From positions 123,863,731-123,927,730 of the forward strand of contig NC_134535.1 in NCBI RefSeq assembly GCF_050624435.1: 64,000 nt of DNA, given 5' to 3'. How positions within the stretch are numbered: position 1 is the first letter of the stretch; every line of letters begins with the position of its first letter. Positions 1 to 10,935 of the stretch are shown here, piece by piece. The DNA comes from Tenrec ecaudatus (Eukaryota > Chordata > Mammalia > Afrosoricida > Tenrecidae). Under the pieces are notes generated by a model. That model was not told the origin of the DNA and made no database searches. It saw only the letters and a list, made by a program, of their open reading frames with translations. Both the position numbers and the translations under genes were made by a program.

Positions 1-72
1 AAATTGTTGTTAGGTGTCATCAAGTCCGTTTCTAATCATAGTGTCACTGTGCACAACAGAACACAACACTGG

Positions 73-584
73 AAGGGAGCTTGGAATTGAGACTCACAGC
101 CCATCTGCAGACAATTGGACATCCCCTCACAGAAGGGTCGCAAGGAAGAGACAAGCCAGCCAGGGTGTATGTAGTATAGCACCAACGAAACACACATCAT
201 TCCTCTAGTTCCAGAATTATGAAAATAGTGATACCATGAGGGTAGGGCAAAGGGAGGGGGAGAAGGGGGAAACCCATAGCAATGTTCAATGTAACACCCC
301 CAGCCAGGGGTCGAACAGAAACGTGGGTGAAAGGAGACAGTGGATGGTATAAAATATGAAAAATAAAAATAATTTATAATTTATCAAGGGTTTATGAGGG
401 TGAGCGGGTGGGGAAGAGAGGGTAGAAAGAGAGCTGAAACAAAGGGCCCAAGAAGAATGAAAGTGTTTTGGAAATGATGATGGCAACATATGTACAAATG
501 TGCTTGATACAATTGGTGTATGGCTTGTTATAAAAAATGTAAGAGCCCCCAATAACATGATTTATTTTAAAAATTTTAAGTTTC
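73..584 (+). mobile_element. 5'-truncated L1, 3' UTR only
   Basis: Contains the L1 3' UTR landmarks shared by many copies in the window: gatggcaacatatgtacaaa (480-499) and the tail agagcccccaataacatg (542-559). A direct repeat (agaacacaacact 59-71, agaacaaacact 671-682) flanks the L1 together with the SINE piece next to it, consistent with one insertion into the RTE. Confidence 0.8.
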
Positions 585-660
585 AGTCTCAAAAACTATA
601 AGGTCAATATGAGTCAGAATTGACTCCATGTCAATGAGTTTTGAATTTTTTATATTATTA
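585..660 (+). repeat. AfroSINE 3' half joined to an L1 tail
   Basis: cagtctcaaaaactataagg through the catgtcaatgagtttt motif is the 3' half of the AfroSINE. It starts directly after the L1 tail, inside the same pair of flanking direct repeats. Confidence 0.6.
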
Positions 661-883
661 CCAAAAAAAAAGAACAAACACTGCCTGTTTCTGCATCCTT
701 ATAACGGTTGCTATGTTTGAGTGTTGCGCACCACTGTGTCGATCTACTTCGTTGATGGTCTTTCTCTTTTTTGCTGACCACGTAGTTTATCAAACATGAT
801 GTCCTTTTTTTAGGGACTCATCCCACTTAAGAAAGTTTACCATCCTTACACCTGAGGATCATTCTGGCTGATGTACTTCCAAG

Positions 884-1079
884 GAAAGAAACAAACTCAG
901 CTCCATCAAGCCGATTTCAACTCAGAAGAAAGTAGAATCACCCCTGTAGATTTTGAAGATTGTAAATCTTTATGAATATAAAAATCTCATCTTTCTCCCT
1001 TGCAGAGGCAGGTGGTTGTGAACTGCTGGCCTTGTGGTTAGCAACCTAACAAGTAGCTCACTATGCCACAAGTGTTTCC
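884..1079 (-). repeat. AfroSINE
   Basis: tRNA-derived head in reverse at 1020-1070 (ggttgtgaactgctggcctt, gttagcaacctaac) and 3' body at 890-960. Flanked by a perfect 9 bp duplication acttccaag (875-883, 1080-1088) of RTE sequence. Confidence 0.8.
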
Positions 1080-1621
1080 ACTTCCAAGATAAAGGTGTTC
1101 ATTCTTCTGACAACCATGGTGTAGTCAATATCCTTTGCCAACCTACTAATTCAAATGCACTGGTTCTTTTTAGGTCTTATTCATTGCCCAGATCTCAGAT
1201 GCAGATGGACAATTCTAACAATTGTGGTTTGTGTTAGACACGTCTTCCTCATCAAATGGCATTTGCAGGAGATGTACCCTATGCAATACATTTGATATAT
1301 GATGTCTTCGTGTCCGTGGCTTTCATTGACTGTGGATCTGGGTAAAATGAACTCCTTGACAACTTTAATCTTTTCTCTGTATGTCATGATATTGCTTATC
1401 GCCCGTTGCAAAAAATTTTTTTAGTGTGGAACTGTAATTCATACTGAAGGCAGTAGTCTTTGACCTTCAGCAGTAAGAACTTCCAATCTAATTCATTTTG
1501 AGCAAAATTTTGTCATCTGTAATTGTATCAGTCCTCCTGCATATAATTTAGCTTCTCGAATTATTTGTTCAAAGTACACATTGACTAAGTGAGGTAAAAG
1601 CATGCAACACTAATGCACCCC

Positions 1622-1950
1622 GTTTTTTTTTTTTTTTAAACATTTTATTAGGGGCTCATACAACTCTTATCACAATCCATACATATACATACATCAATTG
1701 TATAAAGCACATATGTACATTCTTTGCCCTAATCATTTTCTTTTACTTTTTCTCCTCTTTTCTTTTTTTACATTTTATTAGGGGCTCATGCAACTCTTAT
1801 CACAATCCATACATATACATACATTAATTGTATAAAGCACATCCGCACATTCCCTGCCCCAATTATTCTCAAAGCATTTACTCTCCACTTAAGCCCTCTG
1901 CATCAGGTCCTCTTTTTTTTTCCCTCCCTCCCCGCTCCCTCCTCTCTCAC
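1622..1950 (-). mobile_element. L1 3' end with duplicated terminus
   Basis: A T-run followed by attttattaggggctcatac marks an L1 3' end in reverse. The same terminus occurs twice, at about 1640-1735 and 1770-1850, so either the last ~140 bp is tandemly duplicated or two L1s landed side by side. Confidence 0.75.
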
Positions 1951-2159
1951 CCCTTTTCTTTAACTTTTAAATCACACAGTAGTCCACTGTTCTATTTGTA
2001 GGGCTGCATCATAGTCTATGTACAGGTCCAAATAAACACAATGAAGTGTTCTGGAGTTCCCATTCTTCTCAATGCTATCTATAATTTGTTATGATCCACA
2101 CAGTCTACCATACAGTCTGATATCTTTGCATATTAATTAAAACATTCTGGGAGGGGAAT

Positions 2160-2545
2160 AAAACTCACTGCCAAGGAGTCAATTCTAACTCATCGCAACC
2201 TTCTAGAAGAGAGTAGAATTTCCCCTGTGGGTTTCTGAAATATTAACTCTTTACCAGAGTAGAAAGTACCACCTTTCTACCTCTAAGCAGCTGGTGGCTT
2301 TGAACTGCTGATCTCGCTGTTCTCAGTCCATTGCATAACAACTATGCCACCAGGGCTCCTAAACTTAAACCACTGCCATCAAATGGATTCCAGTCACAGT
2401 GACCCTATAAGACAGGGCAAAACTCTCCCTATGGGTTTCCAAGACTACAACTCTTCACAGGAGTCGAAAGCCTCCTCTTTCTCCCACTGAGCAGCTGTTA
2501 TTTTTGAACTGCTGATGTTGTGGTTAGCAGAACCATAACTGTGTA
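2160..2545 (-). repeat. Two adjacent AfroSINEs
   Basis: First copy about 2160-2362, second about 2365-2545, both minus. Each shows the reversed body (ctgtgggtttctgaaatatt; tatgggtttccaagactaca), the tRNA-like region (ctggtggctttgaactgctg; ttttgaactgctgatgttgt) and, in the first, the head ctatgccaccagggctcct. Confidence 0.75.
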
Positions 2546-3124
2546 TTCCTTCCATCTTCTTTTAGTGCTTCTTGTGATGCATAGCCCTCTTTGCCATCAG
2601 GAATTCAAGTAAGCATTTTTCTGGTATTCTCTGTTGTCAGCCAAGATCCATCTGACACCAACAATGAGATTCCTTGTTCTAGAGCCCCTTCTAAAACTGG
2701 CTTGAATTTCTGGCAGCTTCCTGTTGGGGTACTACTACAACCATCTTTAAATTATCTTCAGCAAAATGTTGCTTGTATATGATACCAATAATATTGTTAA
2801 ACAATTCCCATATTCTGTTGTATCTTCTTTAGAATGAGCACAGATATGGGTCACATCCAGTCGGTTGGCCAGGTAAACATCTTCACAATTTCACATCATA
2901 GGCAAGTGAGTCCTTCTAACACTGCCTCCATTTGTTGAAATGGCTCGTTTAGAATTCTGGCATTTTGTACCTTCAGGACAGCTTGGATTCCTCTTTCAGT
3001 ACTATTAGCTCTTGATTGTAATATGCCAACACTTGGAATGGTTGGTACTTAGTTTCCGTGTATTCCTTCCTTCCATGTATTCATTGCTTAAGATCTTGTC
3101 CATAAAAAGGGGGGAAAAGGGTAT

Positions 3125-3320
3125 TTTCTATCAAGCCAATTCTTGTATATAAGCAACCATGTAGGATGAAGTAGGATTGCTCCCTAGAGATTCTGAGACT
3201 ACATTTTCAAGGGAGCAGACAGCGTCATCTCTCTCCCACAGAGTGGCTGGTACATTGCAAGCACTAAATTTACCGTGAGCACCCCACGTGCAGACTACAA
3301 TGCCACACGGGCTCCTTAAA
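3125..3320 (-). repeat. AfroSINE, diverged
   Basis: Reversed body and head (ctctcccacagagtggctgg, gccacacgggctcctt) within the RTE. Confidence 0.65.
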
Positions 3321-3706
3321 ATAATACTGCAACTAGAGACTTGAGGGTTTTTCCCTTCAGTGCTTTCAGCTTGAGAAATACCAAACATGTTCTTCGCTTT
3401 TGGTTTTCTGAATCCAGATGTTGCTATCTTTTACTAAAATATTTTGTCTTCTTGAGCTATCCTTATTTCATCACATTTTTTTAGCTACTCAAGTTCAAAT
3501 GCACAATTCAAAGCAAGGTAAACTCTCTCCTGACATCCATTTAGTATTTTTATTTCTTTCTTGTCTTTTTTTGTTTCTTAGTATTTTTATTTCTTTCTTG
3601 TCTATTTTTATTTCTTTTTTGTTTTTTCCATGTATCATGTCAGTGATATCATTCAACAATCTTCTGGTCTTCAGTCATAAGTGTTCAATGCATCAAATCT
3701 GTTCTT

Positions 3707-3800
3707 CTTTTTAAAGATCATTTTATTGGGGGATCTTACAGCTTTTTAAACAATCCATACATCAGTTTCATCAAGCAGACTGTACATATGCTGTCATCAT
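3707..3800 (-). mobile_element. Very short L1 3' end
   Basis: ttattgggggatcttacagc and related L1 terminus in reverse, 94 bp. Flanked by a 16 bp target duplication of RTE sequence (3691-3706, 3801-3816) with one mismatch. Confidence 0.8.
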
Positions 3801-4143
3801 CATCAAATCTATTCTTGAGATGGTTTCTAATTCAAATGGATCAAGGTCATATTTTGGCTCATGTAACTTGTTTTGTAACTTTGAAACTTTGGCTCTTTGT
3901 AACTTGCATTAACTTCATTCAGCTTCAATTTGAACTTGTTTATGAACAATGATTGTTTGTTCTGCCTGCAGTCAATCCCTGGCCTTGTTCTGATCAATGA
4001 TATTGAGTGTTTGTCGTCTCTCTTTCCAAAGATTCAAATTACTTTCATTTATTCTATCAGCTGAAGTCCATGAGTATAATCACAATGAATGATACTGAAA
4101 AGATATTTCAACATACAGGCTGTTGGTTTTTACAAAGTTCTAT

Positions 4144-4593
4144 TGTTAGATTCCTTGGGTGGGAAATGCCTCGATTCTTGGCTTCTCACAAGAAAGAAAT
4201 TCACGCCAAAGCCTGATTTGTGATCCAAGTCAGTTTTTATAAAGGATGGAAGTTTCAGATTTTATAGTCACAAACACGGACACTGCACACCCACACATGA
4301 TGCCCCTGAGGCCAGAGAGAGAAAGAGAGACCACAGCACAGCGAAAGGCAAAGACACAGGCGGGGGTGGGGGCGGGGGCGGGGGGGGGGGGAGAAGAGGG
4401 CGGTGATCTCCAAGTTCCAGTTCCACTGCTGGAAGGTGTAGTCCATGGAACTGGTTGACCCCATTGGCTGAATTAAGCCCACCAGGCCCAGCTTGGGCCA
4501 TTCCGGGTGTACCGCCCACCTATGTGTACCGCCCCTTCCTAGCTCAAAGCCTGCCCAGTAGACACTCCTGATCCCTGCTGTAGTTACCTAACA
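4144..4593 (-). repeat. ERV 3' LTR
   Basis: 450 bp. On the minus strand it shows a CCAAT box in U3 (reverse of cccattggctgaatt, 4462-4476) and a TATA-like TTTATAAAAA (reverse at 4236-4245). A G-rich run at 4362-4391 is expanded relative to the other LTR. Confidence 0.85.
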
Positions 4594-4603
4594 TTTCCCC
4601 CAC
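4594..4603 (-). promoter_or_regulatory. ERV polypurine tract
   Basis: Reads GTGGGGGAAA on the minus strand, directly before the TG of the 3' LTR; the position and composition of a plus-strand primer site. Confidence 0.7.
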
Positions 4604-5217
4604 TAAAAGGGTATGGTTCCCAAATCTTTGGGGAACTGGCCGATAACATCTCTAACTGCTTCTTGCTGGCAAAAGGGGCATGGAGTGGGGCTCTGGGTCC
4701 ACACCGATCCTGCTCTGTTGGAAGGGGTTGTCCACTCAGGGCCCACAATGGATGAAGTTGGGGTGGTCCAGGAGCTGGTGATGCTGGAGTTGGCACACCT
4801 GATTCAGAGACATTGGTAACCTTGGCAACCTGAGGACTTCTGGAAGAAACAAAACAGGTGGACCGTTTAGGTGAGACAGGGGTAAGGCTGTGAGATGACA
4901 GTGCCCTTACAGGTGGGGTTGGTGTCATGGGAAGTTTAAATAAAAAGAGGAACTCTTAGGGCTGACAGACATGGGTACTACTTTAAACATGGGAATGGTG
5001 GAAAAGCATTTAGTGGGTTCAAGACTGATGGGTCTGAGGTCGGTTTTTCTGGCCTGGGGTGGCAGTGAAACACCCAACAACAGCTCTCAGGGGTGCTTGT
5101 CAGTATGCTCCACTTCTGAGGGGTCTGGGTGCAACAGCTCCCACAGTTTCACCCATGAATGGTGCCTAGGGTCAGGGAAGAAAGCAAGAACAAGACAGGT
5201 AATTCTAGCGTCTAGGA
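4604..5217 (-). other. ERV interior, unassigned
   Basis: Between polypurine tract and SPIN. A minus-strand reading of 114 codons (4584-4928) is proline-rich and matches no retroviral protein I know. Possibly deleted pol/env territory. Confidence 0.4.
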
Positions 5218-5684
5218 CAGCGGTTCTCAACCTGTGGGTATCCATCCCTTTGGGTGTTAAATGACCCTTTCACAGGGGTCGCTTAATATATTTCCAATGG
5301 TTTTAGGTACCGAGAAACCACTCCTCTATCTATCTCTAGGTGGGTCTGCCTATATTCAGATACGCCCACATCTGAGTAACCAGTGTGAAGACTGTTACCC
5401 ATGCTACACCATGCTTCAAGACAAAATTTCATCTATTTTTCATTAGAAATAAATATCTCACAATATATGATTATATATTATTTTGTGATTAATCACAATG
5501 CTTCAGTGTTCAATTTGTAACAATGAAAATACATCCTGAATATCAGTTATTTACATTATGATTCATAACAGTAGCAAAATTGTGGTTATGAAGTAGCAAT
5601 AAAAATACTTTCATAGTTGGGGGTCACCACAACATGAGGAACTGTATTAAAGGGTCGAGGCATGAGGAAGGTTGAGAACCACTG
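5218..5684 (+). mobile_element. SPIN (hAT) non-autonomous transposon
   Basis: 467 bp with SPIN termini cagcggttctcaacctgtgg and ggttgagaaccactg. Flanked by an 8 bp duplication, gtctagga/atctagga, with one mismatch. It lies in the ERV interior and so postdates it. Carries a longer middle section than the ~200 bp copies elsewhere in the window. No transposase coding. Confidence 0.92.
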
Positions 5685-5884
5685 ATCTAGGAGGACATCC
5701 ACTGGCCTTGCTGCCACATTGATTGTTCGCCCGAGGTTCCAGACCTGCTCCAGCTCTCCTGCTGCTTTGCTGGCCAGGCAGGACCAATCTTCAATAAGCA
5801 GCTGCCCACTGGACTGTGGACACCTTCCCTCCTGGTTGCTGGCCATAGGATGAAGAATGGGGTCGGGGGGACGGGGGGTGCTAT

Positions 5885-7510
5885 TCCTGTTAGGGCAGCT
5901 CTGTGCCCAGTGGCACACTTGGCACTTTGGTCACAGGGTCTGGGAAACCTGGGAGGCAGTTGACAGGCTAAGATAGTTAAAGTTTATTGTGCCAACCTGG
6001 CCGATAAACACATATGGCGTTAACTGAAGGGTGGAGAGATAAATGGCTCAGTGAGCCTCGCCTTTCTAGTTCTCGGGTCTCTTGCTCTCTGATGGTCACA
6101 CCAAGGTGCAGCTGCCTTAGCCAGTTCCCTGCAAGGCTCACTTCCTGCAAGACATCCCTGAGAAGGAGCCACATGGACCTACCCTGATGCAGCCCTGGGT
6201 GCTGGAGCAGCCGTGTGGAGACCCCTGCCAGCGCTGAGATGCTTACACGTTCACTGACTCGGCTTTCCTTCTGCAGCTGGCGTCATTGCGTGTGTCATTT
6301 TGTGAGGTGGAGGAGGACTTTGTGGATTGGTGTCAGGTATGGGCTAATGTTGGACTTGTGGGCTTGGGCAGCACTGGGTTGGAAAGGTTTCCTGATGCAC
6401 ATTTACCCTTTATATAAAACTCTCTCTTATACACATGGGTTTCTAGGGATTTGTTTCTCTAATGTACCCAGACTAACACACCGGCAGTTAGCAAGTGCGG
6501 CCAGTACCTGGGCATGTCCTTCCTTCTCTCCCCCTGAGCCTGCCCCTGCCCCTCCTGTTCCCTATTGTATAAGGCAGCATTAGCACCAGCAACCATCTCT
6601 TCAAGGGTAACTTCTTCAGGCTTCTACGCTAACTTTTGGAACTTCTTCTCAATGTCCAGTGCAGCCTGCATGAGAAATTTGTCTCCGAATAAGATTTGGC
6701 TTTCATAGGAATCTACGTCTACAGCAGTGTGATTCCTCAGGGGCTCTTTTGGCGGCGCTAAGACGCCCACAGGGCTTTCCTCGGGTCCCTGGTGAGTTGC
6801 TGTCACTTTGGCATAATGAATGGCCATTTGCCTCCCTGACTTCAGTCCGCTTGTGATGCACACCAGAAAATGTGCCCATTTGTGCGTGCAGTCATTATGA
6901 TTCCCAGCAGGGTCAGTGAAAGGCACAGCTGTTTCCCCTACTGGGTACTTATCACTCATCACCTGTAACTCCTCTGCACACCTCCTAGCACCTTTGAGCA
7001 CTCGTGCTTTCTCGAAGCCCATCATAGTCTGTCCCAGTAGGACCATTACATCCTTCCAAATTAAATCATAGGCTAGGGTGAGATACTGGAAGCGTTCTAT
7101 GTACTGTTCGGGTTTGCCAGAATAACTGCCCAGGTCACTTATTCTGCTTGAGTTAAATTAGAGTGAAAAGTCTGTGGATGCCTGGGGACCAAACTCCCCA
7201 GCTGTCTCCACTAATGGTAGAACGTTGGCAGGTTCCGAGGTGGGAGTATAGTAGCCCCTAGCTTTGGGGTCCCCTAGGGGCTCCCGGGTGCAGTGAGAAA
7301 GATCTTTACTGATCCTCAAAAGGAAAAATGCTCGAACATAACAGAACTCCTCCCACTTCCGCATCTGTCCAAAGAAATGTTCTGGCTGAATCAGGATTGG
7401 AATGGAAAGGGTGTCGTTCTTTGGCCAGTATTCTCCTTTCCCCAAAATATACTGTGGCCAGACGGGATTGCAAAACACCATCAACTTCTGTTGCTGCAGC
7501 CTCAAAGGTC
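5885..7510 (-). pseudogene. ERV gag remnant
   Basis: In minus-strand order: a matrix-like segment (7158-7505) with a gammaretroviral-type motif around GEYWPKNDTL; a capsid-like segment (6624-7046) including GQTMMGFEKARVLKGARR; and, beyond an inserted element, a nucleocapsid zinc-knuckle remnant near 5895-5935 (HWAQSCP in one frame, the first cysteines in another). The frame is broken between all three. Gag normally forms the particle shell; nothing here could be translated whole. Confidence 0.7.
5966..6482 (-). mobile_element. Interspersed element of unnamed afrotherian family
   Basis: Reverse of a family whose one end reads tgtgttagtctgggta...tagagaaacaaat and whose other end reads ccaggttggcacaataaa. 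An 11 bp direct repeat with two mismatches (5955-5965, 6483-6493) flanks it. It splits the ERV gag. Related ends occur at 13806 and 34757. No coding seen. I cannot say whether it is a DNA transposon or an LTR. Confidence 0.55.
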
Positions 7511-8621
7511 AAATCTATCCCAATTAGATAGAAACATAAAAAAAGAAGAAGAGAGCAAGAGATTAAATACTTAGCTAGGCAGAAATAATAATAAAATTAA
7601 AACTAGATAGAATACATCAAAGTGGGGTTTCCTGTGCCAACGACCCGACAATCCCATCTAGAATACACAACAGAAAAATCACTGAGAGTTTCATGCCTCA
7701 CGGTCAGTAACTGCAGTTTGAGGGTGAGCCACTGGGGTGCCATGAATATGGGACCTGGAGCAGGTGCCCCTGTTCAAGGGAGGTTGTTGGGGATCCAGTT
7801 TCTGCCTGCTATGTCCCGACCATTTTCTACACCACAAGCTAGGTGGACCACTGCTTGGAGTGGTCCCCCATTGCCTTCAAAGGCGCCTGCTGGCATGAGC
7901 GGGTTCCCAAACCTATGAAGGGGACGAGCAATTGGTCAGTGGCTCAGGGAACCTTTTAAGGAAATTGAGATTCTTAGCTGGACCCACTGTCACAGGGAAC
8001 CATATCAGGAGCTGTCCTGGGAACATGCTGAAGGCGGTATTGCTTGGGTATTGGCCTGGCTCCAAAATGCCTTTGGCTGAGACTTCTGTAATGACAAACC
8101 AGGCCAGCTGGTGGAAAAACAAACCCAAACTAGCACGCTGGCAGAACATTAAAGCAGCTTGTTGGTAAAACCTGGAGAAAACAAAAGGAAGGGAGCGTCT
8201 GATGAGAGGACACTAGACGGGGCTAGTCCCCTGGGCTAAGCAGCCAGTCTACTAAGCACTGCCCCCACCCCACGTGTTTGGAGTAGCAGTGCCATCATGC
8301 TCCGTTGCCCCGCAACAAAGATGGTGGACACTGGGCAGGGCCAATTCAACGGGGAGGGGAGGGGAGGGAAGAAGGGGGAGAGGAGGGGAGAGTCATGTGG
8401 TCGGAAGATTGGCAGCCACCTGTGGGAGCGGGTCTAGCTGGACAGAAAAAACACAAAACAGACCACTGCACATCAAAAAGGCCCTTGGGACCAAAATCCC
8501 CCAGCCCTGCAGGCAGCAGCTTTCCATCCCATCCCAGGGAAGAGAGCCCCGAAACACAGAAAGGCAGACCGGAGCCAGTTGAACTTGAATCTCCGAGTTA
8601 CAATACATGCACCCGATTATA
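7511..8621 (-). other. ERV leader region
   Basis: Between gag and the 5' LTR. Contains a GC- and purine-rich stretch (8350-8400). No clear primer binding site follows the LTR edge at 8621 on the minus strand. Confidence 0.45.
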
Positions 8622-9058
8622 TGTTAGATTCCTCCGGTGGGAAGTACCCCAATTCTTGGCTGCACACGAGAAAGAAATTCACACCAAGCCCGGTTTGTGC
8701 TCCAAGTGAGTTTTGATAAAGGATAGAAGATGTTTCAGGTTTTACAGTCACAAACACGGCCACCCACACATGGTGCCCCTGAGGCCAAGAGAGAGAGACC
8801 ACAGCATGGCCAAGCGAAAGGCAAAACCACAACCTGAAAAAGAGGGCGGTGATGTCCAAGCTCCAGTTTTTAAGGCCTCCCACTGAGGCGTGGTCAACGG
8901 TACTGGTTGACACCATTGGTTGAATTAAACCCACCTGCCCTACCTGGGGCCAATCTGGGTGTACCACCCACCTAGGCGTACCGCCCCTTCTTGGCTCGGA
9001 ACCTGATTTTGGAGCATGCCCAGTAGACACCCCTGATCCCTGCTCTAGCTACCTAACA
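8622..9058 (-). repeat. ERV 5' LTR
   Basis: 437 bp, pair of the LTR at 4144. A CCAAT-like box is in reverse near 8916-8922; the TATA position reads TTTATCAAAA (reverse at 8714-8723). Aligns along its whole length to 4144-4593, with many substitutions. Confidence 0.85.
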
Positions 9059-9235
9059 CTATTAGGCAATCTCTAGCCTAATTTCTTTCACCCTTATTTT
9101 TTTTTCTAATTTTGAATTCTAGTCATCGGTAATTATTAATGTATTTTATTACATTCTCGGTCAATTTTGCACACATTGGTTTAAAAATCCACAAATCTGT
9201 AGAAAATAGAAATATGGGTCTCAAGAAGGATCTTC

Positions 9236-9627
9236 TAATTCTGACTAAAAGAAACATTTTGATCTTGCTACACAAAAATGAATAGTTTGATATAGTTACA
9301 AATGGTCCAAAGTTAAGACTGTATCTGAAAAATATTCAGCTAAACTCAGTGAGTTCATCTTGTACAGGGATATACAAATAATATGAATAGTCTTAATATT
9401 CTTAATCTTGTACAGGAATATACAAAGAATATGAATAGTCTTAATTTGAGAAATCCTGGAATATTTTGTTTTTCACAGTAAAGAGTTTCCCAGATTACCT
9501 TCTGAACTCTGTTACCATCACAACTGTTTATACCTTAAAAGTCATAGAATATTAAAGATTATGTTTATTTAATGAAGAAAAAGAGTAAGCTTTTCAAGTT
9601 ATTTATTATTCGTATTTTTCTTTTCCG
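9236..9627. other. No recognised feature (likely PZP intron)
   Basis: AT-rich. A short imperfect duplication (cttgtacagggatatacaaa at 9359, cttgtacaggaatatacaaa at 9407) is the only structure seen. Confidence 0.5.
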
Positions 9628-9734
9628 GATGACAAATTCAAGACACTGAGCTTGTCTTTCACAGTTGTGCAAGAAAATCCCCGTAAGAAATCTGAAGGCA
9701 GCCATAGTGAAAGTCTCTGATTACTATGACAATG
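9628..9734 (+). pseudogene. PZP: PZP/A2M-family third-last exon, disrupted
   Basis: This segment matches the receptor-binding-domain exon of alpha-2-macroglobulin family proteins. Read in two frames it gives residues like KTLSLSFTVVQE, then IPVRNLKAAIVKVSDYYDN, close to the family's TLSLFFTVLQD..PVRDLKPAIVKVYDYYET. The donor is intact (G|GTGAGA, GT at 9735). Two defects are seen. One extra A in the AAAA run at 9673-9676 shifts the frame, and unrepaired reading stops at the TGA at 9718-9720. The pyrimidine tract at 9615-9626 ends in CCG where CAG is expected, so the acceptor is lost; an AG at 9641-9642 could rescue it only by dropping a few codons. The family Tyr in VYDYY is Ser here. Homology is certain. 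Whether the gene is dead, or the base is a sequence error, is not settled. Confidence 0.85.
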
Positions 9735-10044
9735 GTGAGAGAAAGAAGCTCGACTGAAAGCTCAGAAGTCTGGTTTCAAGAAATGTGTGGCCCTCATTTG
9801 TGAGAACACACCTTGTGCTAAGTTCATTCTGCCAGCAAATATCTACTTCTCCAAAATGTAATATCGATGTTACCTACAGAGCAAATTAATCAGTTACTGA
9901 GTTAGAAACTTAAAATAAAATTCTACAGAAGGATAATATCCCGTCAGTTCTTTTGAGTAGATTACAGACTCAAGAATTATAATACTCTCGACAAGGTATT
10001 TATATAACAAGGAAAGGAAGTTGATGGCAAGGGTACTTCGTGTT

Positions 10045-10290
10045 GGATTTTGTTTTGTTCATTTCAATGGTGTAATATACATATAATTCACACACCATGT
10101 AAGTCAATGGTTTAAATATATTGAAAAGAGTTGTGCAATCATCACCACAATCAATTTGAAGATATTTTCTTCATTCTTGTATTCATTATTAGCTCTCTAC
10201 CTCCCCCCAATCTCCCCAGATATAACCTGAAAAAAAAACTAGTAATCCAGTTACTATCTCTATAGACTACCTTATCCTGGATTTCATGTA
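10045..10290 (-). mobile_element. Old L1 (L1M-type) fragment
   Basis: gagttgtgcaatcatcacca with catataattcacacaccatg is typical of ancient L1 3' sequence in reverse. Confidence 0.5.
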
Positions 10291-10463
10291 AAGAAAATCA
10301 CGCGCACACACAACCAAAAACAAACAAACAAAACCCACACACAGAGAAAATCCTTATTCCAAAAGAAATCAGAAAATCATAAAAACTAGAACATATTTAA
10401 ATGGATCAAAAGGAAGAACAAATAAGAAAAGTGTTCAACTTTAACCTCACTACATCTGTATAC

Positions 10464-10512
10464 AGGGTCATTACGAATGAGAATTGGTTCGATGGCAGTG
10501 AGTTTTGAGTTT
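10464..10512 (+). repeat. AfroSINE 3' remnant
   Basis: gggtcattacgaatgagaat followed by tcgatggcagtgagttttga matches the SINE 3' end. Confidence 0.5.
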
Positions 10513-10514
10513 AC

Positions 10515-10935
10515 GCTTGTATTAATCCACTTTCCAATTCACTCTGCCTGACGTGATCGATGGTCAGAAAGGATTCTCCAGAAGCATAATCTACAAATAG
10601 TTTGGGGACTTTCGCTGTTATCATACCCTTCTCCAAACTGGATGTTCAGAATTTTAGCTCTAATATTAATTCCTTCCTCTGGTGTTAAATTTTATTATCT
10701 ACAGTTCTTGCGTCACACAGGCTGGTGTGCTTCTCTGTGTGCAGTTAGCTGACACCTCACTTAGGTTGTTCTTTGTCTCAGACAACCCGCTAAGAACTCA
10801 GACAATATTCCTTCTGATAACCAGGCATCTAGGTATCTGATTTCTTAATCACACCTTGCTATAACACCCAGACCTTTAGTGATCTCTTCATGAAAGTATC
10901 GAGTAGGGTCACAGCATAAGAACAAAGTGCACTTA
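10515..10935 (-). mobile_element. Diverged L1 3' UTR fragment
   Basis: gtcacacaggctggtgtgct and ataaccaggcatc are landmarks of the window's L1 3' UTR, here more diverged than in the other copies. Confidence 0.55.

Larger units (their letters stand above)
4144..9058 (-). mobile_element. Gammaretrovirus-like (class I) endogenous retrovirus, defective
   Basis: Two LTRs (4144-4593 and 8622-9058) of the same family, each TGTTAG...CTAACA on the + strand, bound a 4.0 kb interior. A 4 bp duplication ctat (4140-4143, 9059-9062) flanks the whole. Gag remnants read on the minus strand, so the 5' LTR is the right-hand one. A polypurine tract (read in reverse at 4594-4603) abuts the left, 3' LTR. After removing two later insertions only about 3 kb of interior remains. 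I recognise no reverse transcriptase, integrase or envelope, so it could not have moved by itself in this form. I could not assign a primer binding site. It sits in the RTE LINE and is younger than it. The LTRs differ visibly, so it is old. Confidence 0.85.
1..9235 (-). mobile_element. RTE/BovB-like LINE of afrotherian type, 5'-truncated and broken by nested insertions
   Basis: Pieces at about 1-72, 680-883, 1080-1621, 1950-2155, 2548-3120, 3321-3706, 3801-4143 and 9059-9235 are collinear with the RTE-type LINE common in elephant and tenrec, read on the minus strand with its 3' end at the left. Examples: the ttgttgttaggtgtcatcaa 3' end, the RT region around 1330-1560 and 2030-2120, and endonuclease-region sequence resuming across the ERV junction at 4143/9059. 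Reading frames are badly decayed. The gaps are filled by younger L1, SINE and ERV copies listed separately. Family recognition is from memory of afrotherian repeats; boundaries are approximate. Confidence 0.75.

Noticed and set aside
8590..8621. ERV primer binding site
   Set aside because: No TGG-starting tRNA complement is found at the expected place after the 5' LTR on the minus strand.
8274..8709. 102- and 134-codon plus-strand readings
   Set aside because: Antisense to the ERV leader and crossing into its LTR; no resemblance to a protein family.
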